Source of the DNA: Clostridium hydrogenum
GTDB taxonomy: Bacteria; Bacillota; Clostridia; Clostridiales; Clostridiaceae
NCBI RefSeq assembly: GCF_021432385.1
Contig: NZ_JAEACT010000002.1
Location: 2,655,501-2,719,500 of the forward strand
Direction of reading: 5' to 3'
Length of the DNA stretch: 64,000 nt
A model generated the notes under the pieces. The model worked only from the letters and a program-made list of their open reading frames with translations. It was not told the origin of the DNA and ran no database searches. The stretch's first letter is position 1; each line of letters starts with the position of its first letter. The translations under genes and the position numbers were made by a program. Below are positions 52,414 through 61,554 of the stretch, piece by piece.

Positions 52414-53478
52414 TTAAAGCACCCCATACTTCATTGAATACATATATATTTTTACTTTCACTTCATCATTTTTTATATACTTTCTTATTCTAGCTTCAAT
52501 TCCTTTTTTCATATCCTCTATTGCAATTTTAAAGCCATTTTCATAAACAAGCTCTAAGGCTTCTTCTGTTGTAATGCAATTTTTGACCTTTTCTAAAAGC
52601 TCTAGTTTTGCACCTCTAAGTGCTAAATAGTAAACAAAAGCTTCCATCCTTACATCACAAACCTTACTGTGAGTATTGAAGGCTCCAACAGAAATTTTTG
52701 AAAACTTACCTATGTGTCCAAGCAGTGTTATACTTTTAAACCCTTTGTAAACTGAATAAAGCACTGCATCTCCAACATAATTTGAAATTTTAACCTTTCT
52801 ACCTGTTAGCTTTAAGCTTTCAAGCATTTTTTCACCATAGTTGCCTGGATATAAAATTATTTCTCTAAGTCCTTCATTATATACAGTATCTATTTCAAGG
52901 TATATAGTATCTAAAAGTGCTTTTTCAGACATTGGTTCAACTATTCCAGTAGTACCTATTATGGATATTCCACCTTCAATACCTATATTTTTATTAAAGG
53001 TTTTTTCTGAAATTAATTTTCCCATTGGTGCATAAATAACTATATCAAAGCCTTCTTCGGTTACCTTTCTTACTTCTTCTTCTATCATCCTTCTTGGTAC
53101 AGGATTTATAGCCGCTTCGCCAATCTCTCCAAAGAGCCCCTTTCTTTTAATTCTACCTATACCCTCTCCACCATCTATAGTAATTAGGTTATCTTTACGC
53201 TTTGAAATCCTTGCATAAATTTCAATACCATCCGTGACATCAGGATCATCACCACTATCTTTTACTATACAGCACTCTGCATAATCTTCCTTTATTACAG
53301 GCTTCATAACCTCAAGCTCCAAAACTATATTAGCTGGTGTATCTATTTTGACTCTATTTATTAGCTTTTTATTAATAAACATACTTACTGCTGCTTTTGC
53401 TGCCGCTGCACTACAACTTCCTGTAGTATAGCCGCATCTTAGCTTTTTACCTTCCTTTACAACATACAGCTCCTTCAT
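52414..53478 (-). CDS. cbiD: Cobalt-precorrin-5B C1-methyltransferase
   Basis: 354 residues. CbiD signatures LRCGYTTGSCSAAAAKAAVS (about 13-32), CIVKDSGDDPDVTDGIEIYA, GGEGIGRIKRKGLFGEIGEA, AINPVPRRMI and LLGHIGKFSKISVGAFNTHS. Methylates C1 in the anaerobic pathway. 4-nt overlap with cbiC. Confidence 0.95.
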   Translation of the reverse strand: MKELYVVKEGKKLRCGYTTGSCSAAAAKAAVSMFINKKLINRVKIDTPANIVLELEVMKPVIKEDYAECCIVKDSGDDPDVTDGIEIYARISKRKDNLITIDGGEGIGRIKRKGLFGEIGEAAINPVPRRMIEEEVRKVTEEGFDIVIYAPMGKLISEKTFNKNIGIEGGISIIGTTGIVEPMSEKALLDTIYLEIDTVYNEGLREIILYPGNYGEKMLESLKLTGRKVKISNYVGDAVLYSVYKGFKSITLLGHIGKFSKISVGAFNTHSKVCDVRMEAFVYYLALRGAKLELLEKVKNCITTEEALELVYENGFKIAIEDMKKGIEARIRKYIKNDEVKVKIYMYSMKYGVL

Positions 53479-54095
53479 CTTCCCACCGCCATATATAAAA
53501 GTGCATTTACTACAGCAGCTGCCACATTGCTTCCTCCCTTTGTTCCTATTGTAGTTATACTTGGTACATCAAAATTTCGTATATATTCCTTTGATTCTGC
53601 CGCTCCAACAAAGCCAACAGGTACTCCGATTATGAGCTTAGGCTTTACTTTTCCTTCTGTTATAAGCTCTCCAAGTCTAAAAAGCGCAGTTGGTGCATTT
53701 CCAACCACAAAAATTTCTGCTCCCTCTGAAACTGCAATATCAACACAGGCGGAAGATCTTGTGGTTTCTCTTTCCTTGGCCATTTCAAAGGCTCTTTTAT
53801 CATCTATATAACACAAAAGCTTAGAGCCAGACTTTTCTATAGCTTTTTTATTTATTCCAGACCAAGCCATGCGTGTATCCGTAAAAATTTTACTTTTATT
53901 TTTTAAAAGCTCTATTCCAAGCTTTACGGCTTCACCTTTAAAACTAATTATGTTTTTATACTCAAAATCACCTGTGGTATGAATCATTCTCTTTACCACT
54001 GGAATTTCTTCTTCTTTAAAATTATTATTTTTTATCTCTTCATCTATTATTTCCATGCTCGTTTTTTCAATTAACATAGGATTTTTTATATACAA
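53475..54095 (-). CDS. cbiC: Precorrin-8X methylmutase
   Basis: 206 residues from TTG 54095 (GGAGATGGAAGG upstream). ISMEIIDEE-type N-terminus (IEKTSMEIIDEEIKNN), catalytic His in VVKRMIHTTGDFEYK (about 43), TDTRMAWSGINKKAI, VVGNAPTALFRLGELI and GVPVGFVGAAESKEYI: the CbiC/CobH family. Moves the C11 methyl to C12, giving cobyrinate. 10-nt overlap with cbiA. Confidence 0.95.
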   Translation of the reverse strand: MYIKNPMLIEKTSMEIIDEEIKNNNFKEEEIPVVKRMIHTTGDFEYKNIISFKGEAVKLGIELLKNKSKIFTDTRMAWSGINKKAIEKSGSKLLCYIDDKRAFEMAKERETTRSSACVDIAVSEGAEIFVVGNAPTALFRLGELITEGKVKPKLIIGVPVGFVGAAESKEYIRNFDVPSITTIGTKGGSNVAAAVVNALLYMAVGR

Positions 54096-55423
54096 GACCT
54101 TCCATCTCCTTTGTTCCTTGCTTTTTCAGCAAAGGCTAACATATTATTAAAGGCTTTTAAATTTCCTAAAAAACTTATGTGGGGATAACCAGCAAGAACA
54201 TTCTTATAGCTATAACCACATTTCCAAGCCTTATCTCCCATAGTCTTTTTTATACTAAACACAGCCTTTTCATTTATTTCTGTTATTGATTTATGGAATT
54301 CGTGAGCTGTTAAACTATCACCTTTTTCTCCAAGCATGCAGCTTTTCTCCAATTCTATATCTATATAGCCAAACCTTTGAAGGGATTTTGTAAGCATACT
54401 TTTTCCTTTAAAAAGCCCAACCATTTTACTATCCTCTATAGCCTCCATAAGGTACATAAAGCCACCACATTCTGCATAAATGCAGCCTCCAGCTTCTCCA
54501 AAATTTTTTATAGCTTTTAGCATATTTTTATTTTCTGAAAGCTTTTCTCTGTATACCTCAGGATATCCACCGCCAAAATATAATAAGTCACAGTTTGGAA
54601 GTTTTAAATCACTTAATGGGGAAAAATATTCAACTTCCGCGGAACTTTCTAAAAGTTTTATATTTTCGCTGTAATAAAATGAAAAAGCCTTATCTAAAGC
54701 TATTGCTACTTTTATTTTTTTCTTATTTGGAAATTTAAATTTTGCAGAGCAGTTAATATTAGACATAAGCTTAATTAAAAGCTCCATATTTATATTTTGC
54801 TCTACAGCTTCCATAGCTTTTTCTATTTTTTCTTCTATATCCTCTATTTCACTGCTTTGAATAAGTCCCAAATGTCTACTTTTTATTTCTATTTCATCTA
54901 TTTTAGGTATATATCCAAGTACCACCAGCTCCGTATATTTTTCTATTTGCTCCTTTAGCATTTTATACATTTTTTCTGATACTCGGTTTAAAATTACAGC
55001 TTTAATAGTTGAAGCTTGAAATTCTGCCATGCCCTTTAGCTTTGGAATTACAGAGAACATTTCTCCCTTTGGAGTATATACAAGCACTGCATTTACCTTA
55101 AGCTCTTTTGCTATATCATAGCTTGAATTATCAAAGGTGTTATAAATCCCATCAAAGTATCCCATGGCACCCTCTATTACTATAGTTTGACTTTCCGCCA
55201 GGGCTATTGATTTTTTTATACCCTCTCTTCCTTGCAAATGCATATCCAAATTTCCCGCCTGTTTTTTTGAGGCTAATTTTAAAAAAGCAGTATCTATATA
55301 ATCTGGTCCCGTTTTAAATCCAGATACCTCAATGCCCCTATTTAAAAGTGCTCTTATTATTCCAAGGGTTATAGTTGTTTTACCACTGCCACTACTTGGT
55401 GCTGTAATCATTATTCCTTTCAT
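54086..55423 (-). CDS. cbiA: Cobyrinate a,c-diamide synthase
   Basis: 445 residues. P-loop MITAPSSGSGKTTITLGIIR at residues 5-24, TGPDYIDTAFLKLASKK, then a C-terminal class I glutamine amidotransferase domain: LLYFGGGYPEVYREKLSENK, nucleophile Cys in YAECGGFMYLM (about 318), catalytic His in GYPHISFLGN. Amidates the a and c side chains with glutamine and ATP. 4-nt overlap with the upstream aminotransferase gene. Confidence 0.95.
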   Translation of the reverse strand: MKGIMITAPSSGSGKTTITLGIIRALLNRGIEVSGFKTGPDYIDTAFLKLASKKQAGNLDMHLQGREGIKKSIALAESQTIVIEGAMGYFDGIYNTFDNSSYDIAKELKVNAVLVYTPKGEMFSVIPKLKGMAEFQASTIKAVILNRVSEKMYKMLKEQIEKYTELVVLGYIPKIDEIEIKSRHLGLIQSSEIEDIEEKIEKAMEAVEQNINMELLIKLMSNINCSAKFKFPNKKKIKVAIALDKAFSFYYSENIKLLESSAEVEYFSPLSDLKLPNCDLLYFGGGYPEVYREKLSENKNMLKAIKNFGEAGGCIYAECGGFMYLMEAIEDSKMVGLFKGKSMLTKSLQRFGYIDIELEKSCMLGEKGDSLTAHEFHKSITEINEKAVFSIKKTMGDKAWKCGYSYKNVLAGYPHISFLGNLKAFNNMLAFAEKARNKGDGRSCI

Positions 55424-56460
55424 AGCTTTATCTCCTCTAAAGCTCTTATTAAAGCTTCATTGCTTTCTCTGTCCTTTACCGCAAGCCTTATATATGTTTT
55501 ATCAAGGCCTTCAAAACTGGAAGCCTTTCTAATCATAAATCCCTTATAAATAAGCTTATCGAAAATTTCATCTTCCTCACCTTTTAAAAGCTTTATGAGA
55601 ATAAAATTTGTATGACTTTCAAATGACCTTATCCAATTTATATTTGAAAGCTTATTTAACATAAAATTTCTTTCTTTTTCCGTTTCTCTTTTTACTTTTT
55701 CAATATAGGCTTTATCCTTAAATATTACCCTTCCTGCTGCATTTGCATATGAGTTTACACTCCAAGGACTTTCTATTTTTATATATTTTTCTCTAAAAGT
55801 TTCATTTACAAATGCATAACCAAGTCGTATTCCTGGAAGTGCAAAGAATTTGGTTGCCGCACGTACTACGCATACCTTTTCTTCCTCCCTAAAGAGTTCA
55901 ATGCTGTCATAATCCTCTGGACAAAATTCATAAAAAGCCTCATCTAAAAGTAAAAATGCATCTTTTTCTTTCACAATTTCATATAGCTTTAAAAGAACTT
56001 CTTTTTCTATCCTAAGTCCTGTAGGATTATTGGGATTTCCCAAAATAAGCAAATCATCTTTTCTCAAAGTATTTTTAAGGCTGTCAAAAGTAATTTTAAA
56101 ATTCTCATCCATTTTTAATGTTATTACTTCTTTTCCCAATACTTTTGGTCTTTTTATGTATTCTCCAAAGCATGGAACAAACACTACAATTCTATTAAAT
56201 AAAAGGCACATATTACTTATAAGCTCCATTGCACCACTACCAACTATTACTTCTCTATAATCACATTTTAAATATTTTGCAATATTGTGTCTAAGCTCTC
56301 TATATTGAATATCTGGATAGCTAGTAAGCTCTTCATAAGCCTTTAAAAGTTCAGCTTTAAGCGCTTTTGGAGGTCCCATTGGATTTATATTACTGCTGTA
56401 ATCAATTATTTTCCCATTAAATTTGCCTTTATAACTAAAGGTATCACCACCATGAAACAT
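55420..56460 (-). CDS. cobD: Threonine-phosphate decarboxylase-like PLP enzyme
   Basis: 346 residues, fold-type I aminotransferase. N-terminus DYSSNINPMGPPKALKAELL is typical of CobD, then ILGNPNNPTGLRIEKEVLL, LLLDEAFYEF, and the PLP lysine in VRAATKFFALPGIRLGYAFV (about 215). Makes (R)-1-aminopropan-2-yl phosphate from threonine phosphate for the nucleotide loop linker. Histidinol-phosphate aminotransferases are close relatives, but its place in the cob operon decides. AGGAGG precedes the ATG; overlaps cbiB by 17 nt. Confidence 0.9.
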   Translation of the reverse strand: MFHGGDTFSYKGKFNGKIIDYSSNINPMGPPKALKAELLKAYEELTSYPDIQYRELRHNIAKYLKCDYREVIVGSGAMELISNMCLLFNRIVVFVPCFGEYIKRPKVLGKEVITLKMDENFKITFDSLKNTLRKDDLLILGNPNNPTGLRIEKEVLLKLYEIVKEKDAFLLLDEAFYEFCPEDYDSIELFREEEKVCVVRAATKFFALPGIRLGYAFVNETFREKYIKIESPWSVNSYANAAGRVIFKDKAYIEKVKRETEKERNFMLNKLSNINWIRSFESHTNFILIKLLKGEEDEIFDKLIYKGFMIRKASSFEGLDKTYIRLAVKDRESNEALIRALEEIKL

Positions 56461-57391
56461 TAAAAATACCTCCTATAACAAAATAAATTATTGCAAATAA
56501 AATTTCTGCTCTATACATTATTTCAACAGTTCTTTTAACATCTTCTATTTCAAGTTCTCTCTTTTTATCTCCTATTTTAGGCTTTTTCATCACTTCGCCA
56601 AAATAAACATTATCTCCACCAAGTTGAACTTTAAGCAGTCCTGCAACAGCTCCTTCTGGATAAGCGCAGTTAGGACTTTTGTGATTTTTTCTATCTCTTA
56701 GCATAATTTTAAGACCATTTATAGCATCAAATCTAAATATTGAAGCAATGCACATTAAAACGCCTGTTAAACGTGCTGGTATAAAATTAAAAACATCATC
56801 TGTTTTTGCAGGAAAAAAGCCTATATAAAGATACTTTTCATTTTTATATCCAAGCATTGAATCCATTGTATTAACCATTTTATATAAAAAGGCTAAAGGT
56901 GCTCCACCAATTGCTGCATAAAGCATTGGGGCTATAACTCCATCAGAAGTATTTTCTGCTATTGTTTCCACGTCTGCTCTTATTACTTCACTCTCACTTA
57001 GATTTTTAGTTTCTCTACCAACAATAAAAGAAAGTCTTAATCTTGCTTCAGCTATTCCTTTTTCAAAAGCCTTAGCCACCTTCATACCTTCTCTTTGAAG
57101 ACACCCAGCTGCAATGCAGGTATATAAAAAATATGTGTTTACAATATGATAGGCAAGGTTATAATTTTTTAAAATTTTAAGTATTACATATGGCACTAAA
57201 AAGGCTAAAATTAAATTTATAAGAACTATGCTTCCGCCAAAGCATTTTAACATTTTATTACTTTTAGCAAGTTTTCTTACACTTTTTTCCTCAAAGCTTA
57301 TTATATTGCCCATAAGTTTTACTGGATGTGGAAGAAAATATGGATCGCCAATTAAAAAATCTAATATTAAAGCTATTAAAAAATCTATCAT
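56444..57391 (-). CDS. cbiB: Adenosylcobinamide-phosphate synthase
   Basis: 315 residues, about five membrane helices. CbiB landmarks: LDFLIGDPYFLPHPVKLMGN at about 11-30, FIVGRETKNLSESEVIRADV, ETIAENTSDGVIAPMLYAAI, GGAPLAFLYKMVNTMDSMLG, YKNEKYLYIGFFPAKTDDVF. Joins the aminopropanol phosphate arm to adenosylcobyrate in the membrane. 4-nt overlap with cobQ. Confidence 0.95.
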   Translation of the reverse strand: MIDFLIALILDFLIGDPYFLPHPVKLMGNIISFEEKSVRKLAKSNKMLKCFGGSIVLINLILAFLVPYVILKILKNYNLAYHIVNTYFLYTCIAAGCLQREGMKVAKAFEKGIAEARLRLSFIVGRETKNLSESEVIRADVETIAENTSDGVIAPMLYAAIGGAPLAFLYKMVNTMDSMLGYKNEKYLYIGFFPAKTDDVFNFIPARLTGVLMCIASIFRFDAINGLKIMLRDRKNHKSPNCAYPEGAVAGLLKVQLGGDNVYFGEVMKKPKIGDKKRELEIEDVKRTVEIMYRAEILFAIIYFVIGGIFNVSWW

Positions 57392-58848
57392 TTTCCCTCT
57401 CCTAAAAGCTTGTACACATACTCTATATCTATATTTTCTCTAACTATCGCTGCAAGTTTATTTAATTCTTCTTCTCTCTTTTCCCTTAAATCTGCACTGA
57501 CCTTTTCTTCAAGCTTTTTCTTTCTTCTTATGCTATTTAATATTTTTGCCCTGAATTCATTAGAATCAAATATGCCATGAAGGTAGGTCCCATAATATTT
57601 ATCTAGTAACATATCTCCGTCAAAATAGTTCACCATTTCCCCAGTTTTCTTTTTTATATTCACAAAAGGCTTTTTATTTCCACTTGTCCTTCCTGAATGT
57701 ATCTCATATCCATAAACCTTACAACCAAGTGCAGTACCTTCAACATTTTGAGTTATTTTTTCACCTTCAAAATAAGTTTCTGTATTAAAAATTGAAAGCC
57801 CTTCCTCAACTTCACCTTTCTTTACTTCCCAACCTTCAACATCTACTATTTTTCTGCCTAGCATTTGATATCCACCGCATACACCAAAAACAATTCCATC
57901 AAATTTTTTTATTGCATAATCAAAGCCAGAGCTTTTTAGCCATCTTAAATCTTCTATAGTATTTTTGCTTCCTGGAATTATCAAAATATCTGCCTTTCCA
58001 ATTTCAAGTGGTGAAGTTATAAAATTTATTGTAACATCCTCATCAAATTTAAAGGCATCAAAGTCTGTAAAATTTGATATTCTTGGAAGCCTTATAACTG
58101 ATACTTGAACAGCTCCACCTACAGAATTTTTTATTTCAGAAGCACCATCTTCCTCATCAAGTTTTACATTCATATATGGAATTATGCCAACTACAGGAAT
58201 GTTTACAAGCTTTTCTATCATATCAACTCCACTTTGAAGAATAGCTTTATCTCCTCTAAATTTATTTATTATTATGCCTTTAATTCTATTTCTTTCAGCT
58301 TCCTCTAAAAGCATGACTGTACCATATATAGCCGCAAAAACTCCACCTTTATCTATATCTGCAACTAGTAACACTTGAGAAGCTGCAATTTCTGCCATGC
58401 CCATATTTACAATATCATTTTCCTTTAAATTAATTTCCGCAGGACTACCCGCACCTTCTATAACAACAAAATCAAATTTTTCTTCAATTTTTTTATAGGT
58501 TTCACTTATCATGGTCTTTAGCTTTGTTTTAAATTGAAAATATTCTACTGCATCCATATTTTTATACGGTCTTCCATTTATAATAACTTGACTTTTTCTA
58601 TCAGAGGTTGGCTTCAAAAGTATTGGGTTCATGTATGCAGCCGGTTCAACCTTTGCCGCCGCCGCTTGAAGCACTTGTGCTCTTCCCATTTCAAGTCCTT
58701 CCATTGTGACATAGGAATTGAGTGACATATTTTGTGATTTAAAAGGACATACCTTATAACCATCATTTGCAAAAATCCTGCAAAGTGCCGTTGAAATCAA
58801 ACTTTTACCTGCTGAAGAAGCCGTACCTTGAATCATTATGCTTGACAT
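57388..58848 (-). CDS. cobQ: Cobyric acid synthase
   Basis: 486 residues (also called cbiP). P-loop IMIQGTASSAGKSLISTALC at residues 4-23, KSQNMSLNSYVTMEGLEMGR, FVVIEGAGSPAEINLKENDI; C-terminal GATase domain with Cys in VFGVCGGYQMLGRK (about 330) and His in YGTYLHGIFDSNEFR. Amidates the b, d, e and g side chains. AGGTG lies 6 bases before ATG. Confidence 0.95.
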   Translation of the reverse strand: MSSIMIQGTASSAGKSLISTALCRIFANDGYKVCPFKSQNMSLNSYVTMEGLEMGRAQVLQAAAAKVEPAAYMNPILLKPTSDRKSQVIINGRPYKNMDAVEYFQFKTKLKTMISETYKKIEEKFDFVVIEGAGSPAEINLKENDIVNMGMAEIAASQVLLVADIDKGGVFAAIYGTVMLLEEAERNRIKGIIINKFRGDKAILQSGVDMIEKLVNIPVVGIIPYMNVKLDEEDGASEIKNSVGGAVQVSVIRLPRISNFTDFDAFKFDEDVTINFITSPLEIGKADILIIPGSKNTIEDLRWLKSSGFDYAIKKFDGIVFGVCGGYQMLGRKIVDVEGWEVKKGEVEEGLSIFNTETYFEGEKITQNVEGTALGCKVYGYEIHSGRTSGNKKPFVNIKKKTGEMVNYFDGDMLLDKYYGTYLHGIFDSNEFRAKILNSIRRKKKLEEKVSADLREKREEELNKLAAIVRENIDIEYVYKLLGEGK

Positions 58849-58873
58849 TTTATCACCTCCACCATACTCTGGT

Positions 58874-59641
58874 TTATATTATTTCTTTTAAGTGTTCTAA
58901 ATAAATTTTCTGAAACTTTTCCAATTCTCCAAGTCCATGAAGATAAATATCTACCTTTATACCTTGCTTTTCAAGAATGCTCTTCCAGGAATCTTCTTCA
59001 CCACACATGTCCTTTTGTGCATGATCTCCTGCTACCAGCATAAATGGTGCAAGTGTTACCTCTTTTATATTGTTTTCTTTAATCCAATTTAGTACATTTT
59101 CTATAGATGGATAACCTTCCACGGTTCCTATAAATACATTTTTATAGCCCTTATCCCAAAGAGAAGTTTGAAGTTCTGAATAGCAAGCATTTGAATAGTG
59201 ATAAGACCCATGCCCCATAAAAACCACTGCTTTTTTTCCTTCTACTATATCCTTTACTACTTCTATTATGCTTTCATAGTCCTTGCGCTTATAAATAGCT
59301 GGTGTTCCTATTTTAATCTCTTTAAATAAACTTTTTCTTTTAAATTCTTCAGTGAGTTCCTTTAAAGCATTGTATTCACTGCCTGGTATTAAATGAAGTG
59401 GCTGCACATATACTACTTCATAACCTTCTTCATAAAGTTTTTCAAGTGCTTCTCCCGGTGTATCTACAAATATTCCGTCCCTATTTTTAAGGATTTTTAT
59501 AACTACCTTTGAGGTAAACGCTCTCCTTACTTCATAATCCATATATTCATCTTTTATTTTCTTTTCTACAGCTTCTATCGTAAGCTTTCTAGTATCTGCA
59601 TAAGTTGTTCCAAAACTAACAACAAGTATTGCTTTTTTCAC
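58874..59641 (-). CDS. cbiK: Sirohydrochlorin cobaltochelatase
   Basis: 255 residues from GTG 59641, chosen over an ATG eight codons earlier because GGAGGAG lies 6 bases before the GTG. AILVVSFGTTYADTRKLTIE at the start, VQPLHLIPGSEYNALKELTE with the metal-binding His (about 85), VFMGHGSYHYSNACYSELQT, and LAPFMLVAGDHAQKDMCGEE with the second His. This is the CbiK, not CbiX, family. Inserts Co2+ into sirohydrochlorin, the first committed anaerobic step. No signal peptide. Confidence 0.93.
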   Translation of the reverse strand: MKKAILVVSFGTTYADTRKLTIEAVEKKIKDEYMDYEVRRAFTSKVVIKILKNRDGIFVDTPGEALEKLYEEGYEVVYVQPLHLIPGSEYNALKELTEEFKRKSLFKEIKIGTPAIYKRKDYESIIEVVKDIVEGKKAVVFMGHGSYHYSNACYSELQTSLWDKGYKNVFIGTVEGYPSIENVLNWIKENNIKEVTLAPFMLVAGDHAQKDMCGEEDSWKSILEKQGIKVDIYLHGLGELEKFQKIYLEHLKEII

Positions 59642-59711
59642 TTTGTTCTCCTCCAGCTTAGGCATCCAAAAAATAATCGAAAGTTTTATTTCATATTTTC
59701 TTTAGGCTGCC

Positions 59712-60290
59712 TTAATATATTTCAACAGAATTTATAGCTTTTATATAACTATAACCTTCATCTATTGTAATTTGTGTTAACTTTAAATAATCTATTTTAA
59801 ATTTAAAAAACTGCTCAGGTGCATTAAAAATTGAAGTAAGTGCACATCTTATAACTCCATCATGCGTAACGACTAGTATTTTGTCTTTCTCCTGTGATTT
59901 TTCTTCTATAAATTCCTTAGTTCTTTCAAAAACTTCCTTTAGGCTTTCACCTTTTGGTATTTTATAATTTACAAAATCCCTTTCCCATTCTTCGGCTTCT
60001 TTAGGGTAGTTTTTCAAAATTTCTCTATAGCTCAAATTTTCAAATACACCAAAATTTCTTTCTAAAAGCCTCTCATCAATTTCTCCCTTTACTCCGAGAA
60101 ATTTTGCAGTTTCCCTTGTTCTTTTAAGTGGACTTATATAAATTCCATCAAAGTCAGCAGTTTTAATTAGTTCTGCTGCCTTTAGTGCTGCTTTTTTGCC
60201 TTCCAAGGTTAAAGATAAATCAAGTCTCCCATGATATACACCTCTTGTATTTCCTTCTGCTTCACCATGCCTTATAAAAACTATATCCAT
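59712..60290 (-). CDS. cobC: Alpha-ribazole phosphatase
   Basis: 192 residues, histidine phosphatase superfamily: VFIRHGEAEGNTRGVYHGRL at residues 4-23 (catalytic His 8), YISPLKRTRETAKFLG, DERLLERNFGVFENLSY, VVTHDGVIRCALTSI with the second His. Removes the phosphate from alpha-ribazole phosphate or the cobalamin phosphate. It overlaps cobS by 10 nt; a 70-bp gap follows before cbiK. Confidence 0.88.
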   Translation of the reverse strand: MDIVFIRHGEAEGNTRGVYHGRLDLSLTLEGKKAALKAAELIKTADFDGIYISPLKRTRETAKFLGVKGEIDERLLERNFGVFENLSYREILKNYPKEAEEWERDFVNYKIPKGESLKEVFERTKEFIEEKSQEKDKILVVTHDGVIRCALTSIFNAPEQFFKFKIDYLKLTQITIDEGYSYIKAINSVEIY

Positions 60291-61027
60291 ATTGATGCCA
60301 CCATAAATGTAAACAAGCTTACTATTTCACATATTTCTATATTAGCTCCATAAACATCCCCTGTAAGTCCACCTATAGTTTTATAAGCTTTTAAAGTTAT
60401 TAGTCCTGAAGTTATAAAGGCAATCCCTAAAGGTATTAAAAACTTTAACCCAAAACCAAATATTATAACTATCAGATAAATTATAAGTGCTGCATAAAAA
60501 TACTTTTGAGGCTTACTATCAGAAAACATACTCCCCATACCTCCGGGTCTTGCGTTTTTCATATAAGCCATTAGCATAACTACAGTAAGTCTTGCATTTC
60601 CAGAGGCCAGCATAAGAGATGGTATAAACATTGAGGTTCTAAGCTTTGATATAATTACAAATTTAAGAAGTAAATCCATAACAACAGCAACAACTCCAAA
60701 AGTACCAGTTCTGCTGTCTTTCATTATTTCAAGCACCCTCTCCTTGCTTCTTCCAGAAAAGAATCCATCTGAAGTATCTGAAAGACCATCTATATGTAGT
60801 CCACCTGTTACAACCACTAAAGCAAGTACTGCAAAAACAGCTCCAATTTCATCTCCACCTAAAAGCCTCATATAGTATCCTACTATTCCTGCAATTAAAC
60901 CTATAAGCATGCCAACATATGGGAAGAAAAAAGTTGCTTTTGAAAGGTTTTTCTTATTAAAATCTACAGATATATTTACGGGAATTCTTGTCAAAAATTG
61001 AAGTGCAGCAATAAGTCCCTTTATCAT
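60281..61027 (-). CDS. cobS: Adenosylcobinamide-GDP ribazoletransferase (cobalamin synthase)
   Basis: 248 residues, about six membrane helices. Family motifs ALQFLTRIPVNISVDFNKKN, ATFFFPYVGMLIGLIAGIVG, and the active-site block GGLHIDGLSDTSDGFFSGRS at about 76-95 with MKDSRTGTFGVVAVVMD. Joins GDP-cobinamide to alpha-ribazole. 4-nt overlap with cobU. Confidence 0.95.
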   Translation of the reverse strand: MIKGLIAALQFLTRIPVNISVDFNKKNLSKATFFFPYVGMLIGLIAGIVGYYMRLLGGDEIGAVFAVLALVVVTGGLHIDGLSDTSDGFFSGRSKERVLEIMKDSRTGTFGVVAVVMDLLLKFVIISKLRTSMFIPSLMLASGNARLTVVMLMAYMKNARPGGMGSMFSDSKPQKYFYAALIIYLIVIIFGFGLKFLIPLGIAFITSGLITLKAYKTIGGLTGDVYGANIEICEIVSLFTFMVASIWI

Positions 61028-61554
61028 TTTAATTTAAGACTAATTCCGCAAAAAACCACATACACTTCATCTGAAAGCGCTGCAACTCTTTGGTTTACCC
61101 TTCCCGCAATATCTCTAAAAACCCTAGCAATATGGTTTTCAGGTACTATAGAACTCCCAACCTCGTTTGTTACCATAACAATATTTTTATCTGCACTTTT
61201 TTTAATAAGCTTTTCAATTATTTCTACAACCCTATCTTCTATATTTTTTTCAAGCTCACCGCTTATTCTTTCTAAATCTTTTGACATATCAAACATTACA
61301 TTAGAGGTAAGCACGGTTATACAATCTAAAATATAATTTTCCTCACTGCCAACTGCTTTTTCTATATCATAAGTTCCTTCATAGGTTCTCCAAAAATCCG
61401 GTCTTCCACTTTTATGTTTTTTTACTCTTTCCTTCATCTCAACATCCTCTGCCCTTGATGTTGCAATATACACTACATCTTTTTTACCTTTATAAATATT
61501 TTCTGCAAAGGAACTTTTTCCGCTCCTTGCCCCACCCGTAACTAAAGTTATCAT
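61024..61554 (-). CDS. cobU: Adenosylcobinamide kinase/guanylyltransferase
   Basis: 176 residues. P-loop ITLVTGGARSGKSSFAENIY at residues 2-21, RVKKHKSGRPDFWRTYEGTY with the His/Arg/Pro motif of the guanylylated site, ILDCITVLTSNVMFD, MVTNEVGSSIVPENHIARVF and FRDIAGRVNQRVAALSDEVY. Makes GDP-cobinamide. 4-nt overlap with cobT. Confidence 0.95.
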   Translation of the reverse strand: MITLVTGGARSGKSSFAENIYKGKKDVVYIATSRAEDVEMKERVKKHKSGRPDFWRTYEGTYDIEKAVGSEENYILDCITVLTSNVMFDMSKDLERISGELEKNIEDRVVEIIEKLIKKSADKNIVMVTNEVGSSIVPENHIARVFRDIAGRVNQRVAALSDEVYVVFCGISLKLK